Of a stretch of 64,000 nt of DNA, positions 16,409 to 26,810 are shown piece by piece. Position numbers and translations under genes: made by a program. Below the pieces are notes generated by a model. That model was given only the letters and a program-made list of their open reading frames with translations, did not search any database and had not been told where the DNA came from. The stretch spans positions 1 to 64,000 of the forward strand of contig SBGD01000061.1 in NCBI GenBank assembly GCA_006226775.1, written 5' to 3'. Source of the stretch: Paracoccaceae bacterium (GTDB lineage Bacteria > Pseudomonadota > Alphaproteobacteria > Rhodobacterales > Rhodobacteraceae). Within the stretch, counting starts at the first letter, position 1. Each line of letters opens with the position of its first letter.

Positions 16409-18063
16409 TGAATACTCAAACGGACAGACCCATGCGACCCTCACGTCAGGACAACCCGGAGTGGTGGCGCGGCGCGGTGATCTATCAGATCTATCCGCGC
16501 AGCTACCAGGACAGCAATGGCGACGGGGTCGGCGACCTCAACGGCATCACCAGCCGGTTGCCGCATATCGCCTCGCTCGGGGTGGATGCGATCTGGATCT
16601 CGCCGTTCTTCACCTCGCCGATGAAGGATTTCGGCTATGACGTCAGCGATTACTGCGACGTCGACCCGATGTTCGGCACGCTGGCGGATTTCGACGCGCT
16701 GGTCGATACGGCGCACAAGCTGGGGCTGAAGGTGGTGATCGACCAGGTGCTGAGCCATACCTCGGACGCCCATCCCTGGTTCAAGGAAAGCCGGCAGAGC
16801 CGCGACAATGCGCGCGCCGACTGGTACGTCTGGGCCGATCCGAGGCCCGACGGCACGCCGCCCAACAACTGGCTGTCGATCTTCGGCGGTTCGGCCTGGC
16901 AGTGGGACGGGCGGCGCGAGCAGTATTACCTGCACAATTTCCTCGTCTCGCAGCCGGACCTGAACTTCCATTGCCCTGCGGTGCAGGATGCGCTGCTGGA
17001 CGCGGTGCGCTTCTGGCTGGATCGCGGGGTCGACGGGTTCCGGCTGGACACGATCAATTTCTACATCCACGACAAGGACTTGCGCGACAATCCTCCGCTT
17101 CCGAAAGAGCAGCGCAACGCCTCGATCGCGCCCTCGGTGAACCCCTACAACCACCAGGACCATCTCTACGACAAGAACCAGCCCGAGAACCTGGAGTTTC
17201 TCAAGCGCTTCCGCGCGCTGCTGGACGAATACCCCGGCTCGACCTCGGTGGGCGAGGTGGGCGATGCCCAGCGCGGCCTCGAGATCATGGGCGAATATAC
17301 CTCCGGCGGCGACAAGGCGCATATGTGCTATGCCTTCGAGTTCCTCTCGGGCAACAGCCTGACGGCCGCGCGGGTGGTCGAGGTGCTGCGCGCGGTGGAT
17401 GAGGCCGCGCCGGACGGCTGGCCCTGCTGGGCCTTTTCCAACCACGACGTGCCGCGCCATGTCACCCGCTGGGGGCTGAGCGATGCCGCCGCCAAGGCCT
17501 ATTGCACGCTGCTGCATTGCCTGCGCGGCTCGCTCTGCCTCTACCAGGGCGAGGAACTGGGCCTGCCCGAGGCCGACGTCGCCTTCGAGGACCTGCAGGA
17601 CCCCTACGGCATCGAGTTCTGGCCCGAGTTCAAGGGCCGCGACGGCTGTCGCACGCCGATGGTCTGGGAGGCCTCCAACCGCAATGGCGGGTTTTCCACC
17701 GGCCAGCCCTGGCTGCCGGTCAGCCCCGAGCACCTGAACCGTGCGGTGGGGGTGCAGGAGAAAGACCCCGGCGCCATCCTGCACCACTACCGCCACGCGC
17801 TGCGCTTTCGCCATGCGCACAAGGCGCTGGTCAAGGGGGTGCATGCGGATCTGGCCGCCACCGGCGACGTCGTGCAGTTCACCCGCAGCCACGAGGGCGA
17901 GACGATCCTCTGCGTCTTCAACCTCAGCGACCGGCCGAGCACGATCCCCATGCCCGAGGGCGATTGGCACCGGATCGGCGCCGAACTGGGCTCTGCCGCG
18001 CCGCAGGCGGACGGCAAGCTGCACCTGGGGCCCTGGCAGCCGGCCCTGGCGCTGAAACGATAA
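16405..18063 (+). CDS. aglA: Alpha-glucosidase AglA (GH13)
   Basis: This 552-residue cytosolic glycoside hydrolase cleaves imported alpha-glucosides to glucose. The N-terminus WWRGAVIYQIYPRSYQDSNGDG is the GH13 oligo-1,6-glucosidase/alpha-glucosidase hallmark. The catalytic Asp lies in DGFRLDTINF, the acid/base Glu in STSVGEVGDAQ, and the transition-state Asp in FSNHDVPRH. The start ATG at 16405 overlaps aglG by four bases; ATG 16408 and 16432 are possible alternatives. No signal peptide is seen, which fits hydrolysis after uptake. It lies between the permeases and the ATPase, as in other aglEFGAK operons. Preference among maltose, sucrose and isomaltose-type bonds cannot be decided. Confidence 0.95.
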   Translation: MMNTQTDRPMRPSRQDNPEWWRGAVIYQIYPRSYQDSNGDGVGDLNGITSRLPHIASLGVDAIWISPFFTSPMKDFGYDVSDYCDVDPMFGTLADFDALVDTAHKLGLKVVIDQVLSHTSDAHPWFKESRQSRDNARADWYVWADPRPDGTPPNNWLSIFGGSAWQWDGRREQYYLHNFLVSQPDLNFHCPAVQDALLDAVRFWLDRGVDGFRLDTINFYIHDKDLRDNPPLPKEQRNASIAPSVNPYNHQDHLYDKNQPENLEFLKRFRALLDEYPGSTSVGEVGDAQRGLEIMGEYTSGGDKAHMCYAFEFLSGNSLTAARVVEVLRAVDEAAPDGWPCWAFSNHDVPRHVTRWGLSDAAAKAYCTLLHCLRGSLCLYQGEELGLPEADVAFEDLQDPYGIEFWPEFKGRDGCRTPMVWEASNRNGGFSTGQPWLPVSPEHLNRAVGVQEKDPGAILHHYRHALRFRHAHKALVKGVHADLAATGDVVQFTRSHEGETILCVFNLSDRPSTIPMPEGDWHRIGAELGSAAPQADGKLHLGPWQPALALKR

Positions 18064-18084
18064 CGCCCGGAAGGAGCGAGAGAC

Positions 18085-19173
18085 ATGGCCAACCTGAAAC
18101 TGACCGACGTCCAGAAGACCTATGGCGGCTCGGTCAACGTGCTCAACCATATCGACCTCGACATCGAGACCGGCGAGTTGATCGTCTTTGTCGGCCCCTC
18201 GGGCTGCGGCAAGTCCACGCTGCTGCGGATGATCGCCGGGCTGGAAAAGATCACCGCCGGCACGCTGGAGATCGACGGCCAGGTGGTCAACGATGTGCCC
18301 CCCAGCCAGCGCGGCATTGCCATGGTGTTCCAGTCCTATGCGCTCTATCCGCACATGACGGTGCGCGAGAACATGTCCTTTGCGCTGAAGATCGCCAAGA
18401 AACCCCAGGACGAGATCGACAGGGCGGTCGACCGCGCCGCCAAGATGCTGCAACTGGACGAGTATCTCGACCGTCTGCCCAAGGCGCTGTCGGGCGGGCA
18501 GCGCCAGCGCGTGGCGATCGGCCGGTCCATCGTGCGCGACCCCAAGGTGTACCTCTTCGACGAACCGCTGTCGAACCTCGACGCCGCGCTGCGGGTGGCA
18601 ACGCGGATCGAGATCGCGCAACTCAAGGAGCAGATGCCCAATTCGACGATGATCTATGTCACCCACGACCAGGTCGAGGCGATGACGCTGGCGACACGGA
18701 TCGTGGTGCTGGCCAACAAGGGCATCGCCCAGGTGGGCAGCCCGCTCGATCTCTACGAGCGGCCCAACAGCGAGTTCGTGGCCCAGTTCATCGGCTCGCC
18801 CGCGATGAACCTGCTGCCGGGCGAGGTGGTGGGCACCGGCCCGCAGACCACGGTGAAGATGGCCGGCGGCGGCACGGCGGTGTCGGATTATCCGACCACC
18901 GAGGCGGACATGGGGATGCAGGTCAATGTCGGCGTGCGGCCCGAGGATCTGGTGGCCACCGAGGGCGAGGCGATCTTCGAGGGCAAGGTCGATTTCATCG
19001 AGGCGCTGGGCGAGGTGACGCTGCTCTACTTCGAGAAGGTGGCCGGCGCGGATTCGGTGATCGGCAAGCTGGCGGGCATCCATACCGAGGTGCGCGGCAA
19101 GCCGGTGCGCCTGACCGCGGTGCCCGCCAAGGTGCATCTTTTCGCCAACGGCGTGTCGCTGCTCTATCGCTGA
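18085..19173 (+). CDS. aglK: Alpha-glucoside ABC transporter ATPase AglK
   Basis: The 362-residue cytoplasmic ATPase powers AglFG. Walker A is GPSGCGKST near residue 37, the Q-loop is VFQSYALYPHM, the signature is LSGGQRQRVAIGRSI, and Walker B is VYLFDEPLSNLDA, followed by the switch THDQVEAMTLA. A C-terminal TOBE/MalK regulatory domain occupies about residues 240-362. AAGGAG precedes the start. It ends the agl operon; 160 bases later begins frr, an unrelated housekeeping gene. Such MalK-type ATPases sometimes serve several sugar transporters. Confidence 0.95.
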   Translation: MANLKLTDVQKTYGGSVNVLNHIDLDIETGELIVFVGPSGCGKSTLLRMIAGLEKITAGTLEIDGQVVNDVPPSQRGIAMVFQSYALYPHMTVRENMSFALKIAKKPQDEIDRAVDRAAKMLQLDEYLDRLPKALSGGQRQRVAIGRSIVRDPKVYLFDEPLSNLDAALRVATRIEIAQLKEQMPNSTMIYVTHDQVEAMTLATRIVVLANKGIAQVGSPLDLYERPNSEFVAQFIGSPAMNLLPGEVVGTGPQTTVKMAGGGTAVSDYPTTEADMGMQVNVGVRPEDLVATEGEAIFEGKVDFIEALGEVTLLYFEKVAGADSVIGKLAGIHTEVRGKPVRLTAVPAKVHLFANGVSLLYR

Positions 19174-19333
19174 GCCTGCGCGCCCCATGGCGGTTCCGGC
19201 GCGTGTCGGCGCCGAAGGCGGGCGGGAATGGCGCATCGCCATTTGAAACCCGCACCGATCTGTGCAAAAGCTGATCTCCGGTGTATATCCGGGGCAAGGC
19301 CCCCGGCGGCCAGACAGAAAAGAGCTTTACGAC

Positions 19334-19897
19334 ATGTCCGACGATTTCATTCTCGATACCGACGATCTCGAACGCCGCATGGATGGCGCCATGGCCAACC
19401 TGCGCACCGAATTCGCCTCGCTGCGCACCGGGCGGGCCTCGGCCTCGATGCTCGAGCCGGTGATGGTGGACGCCTATGGCCAGCAGACGCCGATCAACCA
19501 GGTCGGCACCGTCAACGTCCCCGAGCCGCGGATGGTGACGATCAACGTCTGGGACCGCAGCCTGGTGAGCAAGGTCGAAAAGGCGATCCGCGAGAGCGGG
19601 CTGGGCATCAACCCGCAGCTCAACGGCACCATCATCATGCTGCCGATCCCCGAGCTGAACGAGGAACGCCGCCGCGATCTGACCAAGGTGGCCGGGCAAT
19701 ATGCCGAAAGCGCCCGCGTGGCGGTGCGCAACATCCGCCGCGACGGCATGGAACAGATCAAGAAGGCCAAGGCCGACGGCATGTCCGAGGACGACCAGAA
19801 GTTCTGGGAAGCCGCGGTGCAGGACCTGACCGATTCCTATGTCAAGCGGGTCGACGAGGCGCTGGAGACCAAGCAAGGCGAAATCATGCAGGTGTGA
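19334..19897 (+). CDS. frr: Ribosome recycling factor
   Basis: The 187-residue protein splits post-termination ribosomes together with EF-G. Typical segments are [30 protein letters not shown] and [14 protein letters not shown]. The start at MSDDFILD is chosen; an open frame extends 24 codons further upstream to 19262 without similarity to the family. Normally pyrH precedes frr in this bacterial group; here the agl operon does, so frr presumably relies on a promoter in 19174-19333, where a weak TATATC (19284-19289) is the best -10 candidate. uppS follows after 96 bases. Confidence 0.96.
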   Translation: MSDDFILDTDDLERRMDGAMANLRTEFASLRTGRASASMLEPVMVDAYGQQTPINQVGTVNVPEPRMVTINVWDRSLVSKVEKAIRESGLGINPQLNGTIIMLPIPELNEERRRDLTKVAGQYAESARVAVRNIRRDGMEQIKKAKADGMSEDDQKFWEAAVQDLTDSYVKRVDEALETKQGEIMQV

Positions 19898-19993
19898 GCG
19901 CCGGTGCGGGCTGGCCCCGGCGGGCCGTCCGGGGGACGGACCGAGGCGCGAACGGGCAAGGCCCGTCGCGGGACAGGTGAAGCAGGAGACGCA

Positions 19994-20728
<735 letters not shown>

Positions 20729-20732
20729 CAGC

Positions 20733-21524
20733 ATGGCACTTTCCGGCAACTGGGATGATCTGATCGCGCGGCTCGGCTCGGCGGCGGTCATGGTGGGCAT
20801 CGGCCTGGTGGCGATCTGGATCGGCGGCTGGGTGTTCCTGGTGCTGGTGGCGCTGATCGTCGGCGCGATGATCTGGGAGCTGGCGCGGATGATCGGTGCC
20901 GAGCAGAAGCTGGCGCTGGGGCTGGCCGGGCTGGCGGGGGGGTGTCTGTTTGTCGGCGGGCTGATCCCGCCGGGTTTTGCCCTGCCGCTGCTGATGGCGC
21001 CGGCCTTTGTCGGGTTGAGCCAGCTCAAGAACAGCCGGGCCTTCTTCATGCCGTTCTGCACCGCGATCCTGCTGGCGGGCTTTGGCATGGTGGCGCTGCG
21101 CGGCAACTATGGCATGACCTGGCTGATGTGGCTGGTGCTGGTGGTGGTGGTGACCGACGTCGCGGGCTATTTCGCCGGGCGGATGATCGGCGGGCCGAAA
21201 TTCTGGCCGCGGGTCAGCCCCAAGAAGACATGGTCGGGCACCGTGGCGGGTTGGATCGGCGCGGCGCTGGTCGGGGTGATCTTCTGGCAGGTGGGTGCCT
21301 CGGGCGCCAATGTGATCGGCGTCAGCATCGCGGTTTCGATGGCCTCGCAGATGGGCGACATCGCCGAAAGCGCGATGAAGCGGCGCTCGGGCGTCAAGGA
21401 CAGCTCGCACCTGATCCCCGGCCATGGCGGGCTGCTCGACCGCTTCGACGGGATGCTGGGGGCGGCGCTCTTTCTGCTGCTGGTCGAACAGATCATCGCC
21501 TTTCCCGCCGGGGTCGGCCCATGA
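20733..21524 (+). CDS. cdsA: Phosphatidate cytidylyltransferase
   Basis: The 263-residue inner-membrane enzyme makes CDP-diacylglycerol from phosphatidate and CTP. About seven or eight hydrophobic segments are visible. The family signature near the C-terminus is partly covered by QMGDIAESAMKRRSGVKD and PGHGGLLDRFDG, which holds the metal-binding Asp residues. ATG 20733 lies four bases after the uppS stop; the longer frame from 20613 runs through uppS. The stop codon overlaps the dxr start (ATGA). Confidence 0.96.
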   Translation: MALSGNWDDLIARLGSAAVMVGIGLVAIWIGGWVFLVLVALIVGAMIWELARMIGAEQKLALGLAGLAGGCLFVGGLIPPGFALPLLMAPAFVGLSQLKNSRAFFMPFCTAILLAGFGMVALRGNYGMTWLMWLVLVVVVTDVAGYFAGRMIGGPKFWPRVSPKKTWSGTVAGWIGAALVGVIFWQVGASGANVIGVSIAVSMASQMGDIAESAMKRRSGVKDSSHLIPGHGGLLDRFDGMLGAALFLLLVEQIIAFPAGVGP

Positions 21525-22690
21525 GGCGGGTGTCGATTTTCGGCGCGACGGGATCCATCGGACAGAACACCATCGACCTGATTGCCCGCGCGCCGGGCGA
21601 ATACGACGTTGTGGCCCTGACCGGCGGGCGCAATATCGCGCAACTGGCGGCGGATGCCCGGCGGCTGGGGGCCGAGCTTGCGGTGACGGCGCATGACGCG
21701 CTGCTGCCCGATCTGCGCGCGGCTCTGGAGGGCAGCGGCGTGGAGGCCGCGGCGGGCGAGGGCGCGCTGGTCGAGGCCGCGGGACGGCCCGCCGACTGGG
21801 TGATGTCGGCCATCGTCGGCGCGGCGGGCCTGGCGCCGGGGCTGCGCGCGCTGGAGCAGGGCGCGACGCTGGCGCTGGCCAACAAGGAAAGCATGGTCTG
21901 CGCCGGCGCGCTGGTCAGCCGCACGGCCAGGGCCCATGGCGGGCGGGTGCTGCCGGTGGACAGCGAGCATTCGGCGGTCTTCCAGGCGCTGGTGGGCGAG
22001 GATCTGGCGGCGGTCGAACGAGTCATCATCACCGCCTCGGGCGGCGCCTTTCGCGACTGGCCGCTGGACGATCTGGCCGCGGCCACGCCGGAGCAGGCGG
22101 CGACCCATCCCAATTGGGACATGGGCCAGCGCATCACCATCGACAGCGCGTCGATGTTCAACAAGGCGCTGGAAGTCATTGAAACGCGCGAGTTTTTCGG
22201 GCTGGATCCGGCGCAGATCGAAGTGCTGGTGCATCCCGAAAGCCTGATCCACGCGCTTGTCGGGTTTCGTGACGGCGCGCTGATGGCGCATGTCGGCCCG
22301 CCGGACATGCGCCATGCCATCGGCTTCGCGCTGCATTACCCCGAGCGCCGCGCCCTGCCGGTCGAGCGGCTGGACCTGGGGCAGGTGGCGACCTTGAGTT
22401 TCCGCGCGCCCGACGAGACCCGCTATCCCGCGCTCCGGCTGGCGCGCGAGGTCATGGCGGCGGGCGGGCTGGCCGGCGCGGTCTTCAACGCCGCCAAGGA
22501 GCGCGCGCTGGACCGCTTCATCGCGCGCGACATCGGGTTTCTCGACATGGCCGCGGTGGTCGAGGAGGTGCTCACCCGATTGTCATGGCGCGCGGGCCTC
22601 ATTGATGCCGCAATGACCCTTGATAACGTCGCGCAAGTGGACCATTTGGCACGGGATGAGGCAGACCGGGTCATCGCCGACAGGAACTGA
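21521..22690 (+). CDS. dxr: 1-deoxy-D-xylulose 5-phosphate reductoisomerase
   Basis: The 389-residue enzyme performs the first committed step of the methylerythritol phosphate isoprenoid pathway: NADPH-dependent conversion of DXP to MEP. The NADPH-binding motif FGATGSIGQNT starts near residue 7. The metal ligands lie in VDSEHSAVFQ, and the substrate contacts in TIDSASMFNKALEVIE and HPESLIHALV. The start overlaps the cdsA stop by four bases. An open frame extends far upstream through cdsA but is not coding for this protein. Its product feeds uppS in the same operon. Confidence 0.97.
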   Translation: MRRVSIFGATGSIGQNTIDLIARAPGEYDVVALTGGRNIAQLAADARRLGAELAVTAHDALLPDLRAALEGSGVEAAAGEGALVEAAGRPADWVMSAIVGAAGLAPGLRALEQGATLALANKESMVCAGALVSRTARAHGGRVLPVDSEHSAVFQALVGEDLAAVERVIITASGGAFRDWPLDDLAAATPEQAATHPNWDMGQRITIDSASMFNKALEVIETREFFGLDPAQIEVLVHPESLIHALVGFRDGALMAHVGPPDMRHAIGFALHYPERRALPVERLDLGQVATLSFRAPDETRYPALRLAREVMAAGGLAGAVFNAAKERALDRFIARDIGFLDMAAVVEEVLTRLSWRAGLIDAAMTLDNVAQVDHLARDEADRVIADRN

Positions 22691-22703
22691 AGGGTAGGGC
22701 AGT

Positions 22704-24053
22704 TTGGATTTCTCGCAATTGATTCCGCAGTTTGGCGGCACCTTGTTCACGTTGGTGGCCTTCGTGGTGGCCCTGTCGATCATCGTCGCCATTCACGAAT
22801 ACGGCCATTACATCGTGGGCCGCTGGTCGGGGATCAAGGCGGATGTCTTCTCGCTGGGTTTCGGCCCGGTGCTGTTTTCGCGCGTCGACCGCCACGGCAC
22901 CAGGTGGCAGGTGGCGGCGCTTCCCCTGGGCGGCTACGTCAAGTTCCGCGGCGATGCCGATGCCGCCTCGGCGCAAAGCGACAGCGCGGCGCTGGCGGGC
23001 ATGTCCGACGCGGAGCGCCGCGCCACCATGACCGGCGCGCCGCTCTGGGCGCGCACGCTGACCGTGGCGGCGGGGCCGGTGTTCAACTTCATCCTCGCGA
23101 TCCTGATGTTTGCCGCGCTGTTTCTCTCGCGCGGCGAGATCTCCGAGCCTTTGACCGTGGGCGATCTGCGCCCCTTCCCGGCGGCGCAGGAGTTGCAGGA
23201 AGGCGACGTGCTGCTGGCGATCGACGGGCAGGAGACCCCGGCCTTCGGCGACAACGAGGCCTTCCAGGACTTCATCGCAGCACTGCCGCGGCAGAACGAT
23301 CTCGACTACCTCGTGCGCCGCGAGGGCCGCGAGATGACGGTCACCGGTCCCTATCCCTATCCGCCGATCATCACCCGGCTGGTGCCGCGCTCGGCGGCCT
23401 ATGACGTGGGCCTCGAACAGGGCGACGTGATCCTGAGCCTCGACGGCACCGAGGTCGCCTCCTTCGACGAGGTCAAGACCGCGGTGGAAGGCTCGGAAGG
23501 CCGGGCGCTTCTGCTGACGGTCTGGCGCGATGGCCAGGAGCTGGACTTCGCGCTGGCGCCGCGCGCGGTGGACGAGCCCGACGGCGAGGGCGGCTTTGTC
23601 ACCCATTACCGCGTCGGCATCATCGGCGGGCTGTTTTTCGAGCCCGCGCGCTCGGCCCCCGGCGTCTGGGACGCGCTGAGCGGCGGCGTGGCGCAGACCG
23701 CGGCGATCATGCAAGGCTCGATCTCCGGGCTCTGGCATATCGTCACCGGCCAGATCTCCTCGTGCAACCTGTCGGGTCCGGTGGGCATTGCCGAGACCTC
23801 GGGCCAGATGGCCGCGCAGGGCACCACCAACTTCCTGTGGTTCGTGGCGGTGCTCTCGGCGGCGGTGGGGCTGCTCAACCTGTTCCCGATCCCGGTGCTC
23901 GATGGCGGCCACCTGGTGTTCTACGCCTACGAGGCCGTGGTGGGCCGCCCCCCGCACGAGCGGGTGCTGAGCGTGCTGATGACCCTGGGGCTGGCCATCG
24001 TGCTGGCGGTCATGGTCTTCTCGCTGGGCAACGACCTGATCCTCTGTCCGTGA
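22704..24053 (+). CDS. rseP: Site-2 intramembrane zinc protease RseP
   Basis: This 449-residue inner-membrane metalloprotease cuts membrane-bound anti-sigma factors and leftover signal peptides. The zinc motif is HEYGH (His31, Glu32, His35) in TM1, and the third ligand region is NLFPIPVLDGGH near residue 395. Two PDZ-like segments lie between, about residues 125-290. A TTG start at 22704 is preferred, preceded by an AGGGTAGGG purine stretch; no upstream ATG exists in the 13-base gap after dxr. Its place between dxr and bamA is the classic envelope-operon order. Confidence 0.95.
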   Translation: MDFSQLIPQFGGTLFTLVAFVVALSIIVAIHEYGHYIVGRWSGIKADVFSLGFGPVLFSRVDRHGTRWQVAALPLGGYVKFRGDADAASAQSDSAALAGMSDAERRATMTGAPLWARTLTVAAGPVFNFILAILMFAALFLSRGEISEPLTVGDLRPFPAAQELQEGDVLLAIDGQETPAFGDNEAFQDFIAALPRQNDLDYLVRREGREMTVTGPYPYPPIITRLVPRSAAYDVGLEQGDVILSLDGTEVASFDEVKTAVEGSEGRALLLTVWRDGQELDFALAPRAVDEPDGEGGFVTHYRVGIIGGLFFEPARSAPGVWDALSGGVAQTAAIMQGSISGLWHIVTGQISSCNLSGPVGIAETSGQMAAQGTTNFLWFVAVLSAAVGLLNLFPIPVLDGGHLVFYAYEAVVGRPPHERVLSVLMTLGLAIVLAVMVFSLGNDLILCP

Positions 24054-24187
24054 CCGCCGGGCCGGGGGCGGGCGGATTGTCCGCGCCCGCGAAACGGTTT
24101 TTTCCGGAACGATCGGCGGCGACGCCGCAATCTCGCCAGAATCCTCGGGTAAACCTGTCTGCGCAACGCAAGTAGAAGAGCGGAAAA

Positions 24188-24316
24188 ATGCAGACATTTG
24201 CCTATGGATACCGGGGTTTGCGGCTGATCGCACAGCTCAATGCCGACCGGATTCTGTTTGTCGGCGCCCTGGCGGGGGCCTTGGTGATGGCCGGATATCT
24301 GGCACATCTGCTCTGA
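24188..24316 (+). CDS. Small membrane protein, 42 residues
   Basis: A 43-codon frame lies in the 384-base gap between rseP and bamA. It encodes MQTFAYGYRGLRLIAQLNAD followed by a hydrophobic segment ending LAHLL. The layout is a basic N-terminal amphipathic half followed by one membrane-spanning segment, typical of single-pass small proteins. An AAGAGCGG purine stretch precedes the ATG. I do not recognise a named family. Its position suggests an accessory role at the envelope, but this is inference. It is too short for most gene finders. Confidence 0.5.
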   Translation: MQTFAYGYRGLRLIAQLNADRILFVGALAGALVMAGYLAHLL

Positions 24317-24376
24317 TCGCATCCATATTTTGTGGCAACACTGCAAAAATTCCTCTCAAACCGGGGCTGCTTGCTT

Positions 24377-24405
24377 TTGACAAGCCCTGCCGATCCCGAT
24401 ACTCA
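24377..24405 (+). promoter_or_regulatory. Promoter of bamA
   Basis: TTGACA (24377-24382) and TACTCA (24400-24405) are separated by 17 bases, giving a start about 26 bases before the bamA ATG at 24438. This supports a bamA transcription unit separate from the frr-rseP genes. Confidence 0.55.
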
Positions 24406-24437
24406 CCCAAGCGTGGGATGAATGTACGGGTTGGCGG

Positions 24438-26810
24438 ATGCAAAATCGAGCAAGAGCCCGCGCTGTCTGTGGCGCGGCGATGAAATCGGTCAAGTCTGTG
24501 GTGTTTGCAGGTGCGGCTGTGGTGGCGGTGCAGGCGGTTGTGCTGCCCGCGCCGGCGCTGGCGCAAAGCTATACCTTCACGCAGGTGTCGATCGAAGGCA
24601 ACGTGCGGGTCGAGCCGGCGACGATCCTGAGCTATGCCGGCATCGGCCGCGGCCAGCGCGTCTCGGCCGCCGAGTTGAACGATGCCTACCAGCGAATCCT
24701 CGCCTCCGGCCTCTTCGAGGAGGTCGAGATCGTGCCCGCCGGAAACCGGCTGGTGATCCGGGTGGTCGAATATCCGACCATCAACCGGGTGAACTTCGAG
24801 GGCAACCGGCGGATCAAGGACGAGGATCTGGCCAATATCGTCACCTCCTCCTCGCGCCGGGTGTTCAATGCCGCCACCGCCGAGAAGGACGCCGCCCAGA
24901 TCGTGCAGGCCTATGCCGAGCAGGGCCGCGCCTCGGCCCGGGTGACGCCGAAGATCATCCGCCGCTCCGACAACCGCGTCGACCTGGTGTTCGAGATCCT
25001 CGAAGGCGGGGCGATCGAGGTCGAGCGCATCTCCTTTGTCGGCAACTCGAAATACTCCGACCGCCGGTTGCGCCGGGTGCTGGAAACCAAGCAGGCGGGC
25101 CTGTTCCGCGCCATCATCCGCCGCGACAGTTTCGTCGAGGACCGGGTGGCCTTCGACAAGCAGGTGCTGGTCGATTTCTACCAGTCGCGCGGCTATGTCG
25201 ACGTGCGCGTCAATGCGGTCAATGCCGAACTGGCCGAAGAGCGTGACGGCTATTTCCTGAGCTTCAACATCCAGGAAGGCCAGCAATTCACCTTTGGCGA
25301 GGTCAACGTGACCTCGGACGTGCCCGAGGTCGACCCCGACGATTTCGCCGCGGTGGTCAAGGTGCGCCAGGGCGTGGTCTATTCGCCCGCGCTGGTCGAG
25401 AACGAGATCGCGCGGCTCGAGCGGCTGGCCAACAAGAAGGGCCTGAACTTCATCCGGGTCGAGCCGCGGGTGACGCGCAACGACCGGACGCTGGAACTCG
25501 ACATCGAGTTCGCCATCACCCGCGGGCCGCGCATTTTCATCGAGCGGATCGACGTGGAAGGCAATACCACCACGCTGGACCGCGTCGTGCGGCGCCAGTT
25601 CAAGGTGGTCGAGGGCGACCCCTTCAACCCCCGCGAAATCCGCGAATCCGCCGAACGCATCCGCGCGCTGGGCTTTTTCTCCAAGGCCGACGTCAATGCG
25701 CGCGAGGGGTCCTCGCCGCAGCAGGTGGTGATCGATGTCGATGTCGAGGAGGCGCCCACCGGCTCGATCGGCTTTGGCGGGTCCTATTCGACCGATGGCG
25801 GCGTCGGGCTGAACATCTCGTTCAGCGAGCGCAACTTTCTGGGCCGGGGGCAGGCGCTGAGCTTTGGTTTCTCGACCGCCACGGGGACGCAGAACTACAA
25901 CTTCTCCTTTGCCGAGCCGGCCTTTCTCAACCGCGACCTGCGCTTCGGCGTAGCGCTCAGCTATGCCGAGACCAACAACCAGTACGACGATTCCTACGAC
26001 ACCGCGACCGGCTACTTCTCGACCAGCCTGACCTTCCCGCTGGCCGAATACAGTACCCTGCAGACGCGCTACACGGCGAAATATTCCGAGATGCGCAATG
26101 CCGGCTCGGACGTCGGCGGGATCATTGCCGCCGAGGCCGACCGCGGCGGGCTGCTGAGCAGCGCGCTGGGCTATACCTATACCTTTGACACCATCGACAC
26201 CGGGCTTGATCCGAACGCCGGTATCCGGCTGGAATTCAGTCAGGACTTCGCCGGTCTGGGTGGCGACGTGGCCTCGGTCAGCACCACCGCGCGGGCCACG
26301 GCCGAGCGCAAGGTGCGCAACGAGGAGATCACCCTGCGGGCGGTGATCGAGGGTGGCGCGCTCTGGACCAGTGGCGATGACGGCAGCCGGACCATCGACC
26401 GCTTCCGCCTGGGCTCTTCGCGGATGCGTGGCTTCGAGCCGGGCGGCATCGGGCCGCGCGAACGCGGCACCAATGCCGCCGGCTCCAGCGTCAACGACGC
26501 GCTGGGGGGCAATTACTTCGCGGTGGCGCGGTTCGAGGCGGAATTCCCCATCGGCCTGCCCGAGGAATACGGCCTGTCGGGCGGGGTGTTCTACGACATC
26601 GGCTCGCTCTGGGGGCTGGACAGTTCCAGCACCGGGATTGCCACAACCAGCCTCGAGCATGACGAGTTTGCCCTGCGGCAGGTTGTCGGCGCCTCGCTGT
26701 TCTGGCGCTCGGCAATCGGGCCCTTGCGGTTCAACTTCACCAAGGCGCTGCAAAAAGAAGAGCATGACAAGGATCGCCTCTTCGAATTCACCATTGCGAC
26801 GCAGTTCTGA
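24438..26810 (+). CDS. bamA: Outer-membrane protein assembly factor BamA
   Basis: The protein (790 residues from this start) is the outer-membrane insertase. A signal peptide ends at APALA-QSY; five POTRA domains occupy about residues 45-430; the C-terminal beta-barrel starts near SIGFGGSYSTDGGVG. The barrel-lumen motif normally written (V/I)RGF appears as MRGFEPGG in the sixth-strand loop, and the last residue is Phe, as needed for outer-membrane targeting. ATG 24480 (MKSVKSVVFAG) is an alternative start that gives a more compact signal peptide; neither has a strong ribosome-binding site. skp overlaps its end by 47 bases. Confidence 0.95.
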   Translation: MQNRARARAVCGAAMKSVKSVVFAGAAVVAVQAVVLPAPALAQSYTFTQVSIEGNVRVEPATILSYAGIGRGQRVSAAELNDAYQRILASGLFEEVEIVPAGNRLVIRVVEYPTINRVNFEGNRRIKDEDLANIVTSSSRRVFNAATAEKDAAQIVQAYAEQGRASARVTPKIIRRSDNRVDLVFEILEGGAIEVERISFVGNSKYSDRRLRRVLETKQAGLFRAIIRRDSFVEDRVAFDKQVLVDFYQSRGYVDVRVNAVNAELAEERDGYFLSFNIQEGQQFTFGEVNVTSDVPEVDPDDFAAVVKVRQGVVYSPALVENEIARLERLANKKGLNFIRVEPRVTRNDRTLELDIEFAITRGPRIFIERIDVEGNTTTLDRVVRRQFKVVEGDPFNPREIRESAERIRALGFFSKADVNAREGSSPQQVVIDVDVEEAPTGSIGFGGSYSTDGGVGLNISFSERNFLGRGQALSFGFSTATGTQNYNFSFAEPAFLNRDLRFGVALSYAETNNQYDDSYDTATGYFSTSLTFPLAEYSTLQTRYTAKYSEMRNAGSDVGGIIAAEADRGGLLSSALGYTYTFDTIDTGLDPNAGIRLEFSQDFAGLGGDVASVSTTARATAERKVRNEEITLRAVIEGGALWTSGDDGSRTIDRFRLGSSRMRGFEPGGIGPRERGTNAAGSSVNDALGGNYFAVARFEAEFPIGLPEEYGLSGGVFYDIGSLWGLDSSSTGIATTSLEHDEFALRQVVGASLFWRSAIGPLRFNFTKALQKEEHDKDRLFEFTIATQF

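Noticed and set aside
16441-19242. A 933-codon minus-strand frame
   Set aside because: Antisense to aglA and aglK, no recognisable domain.
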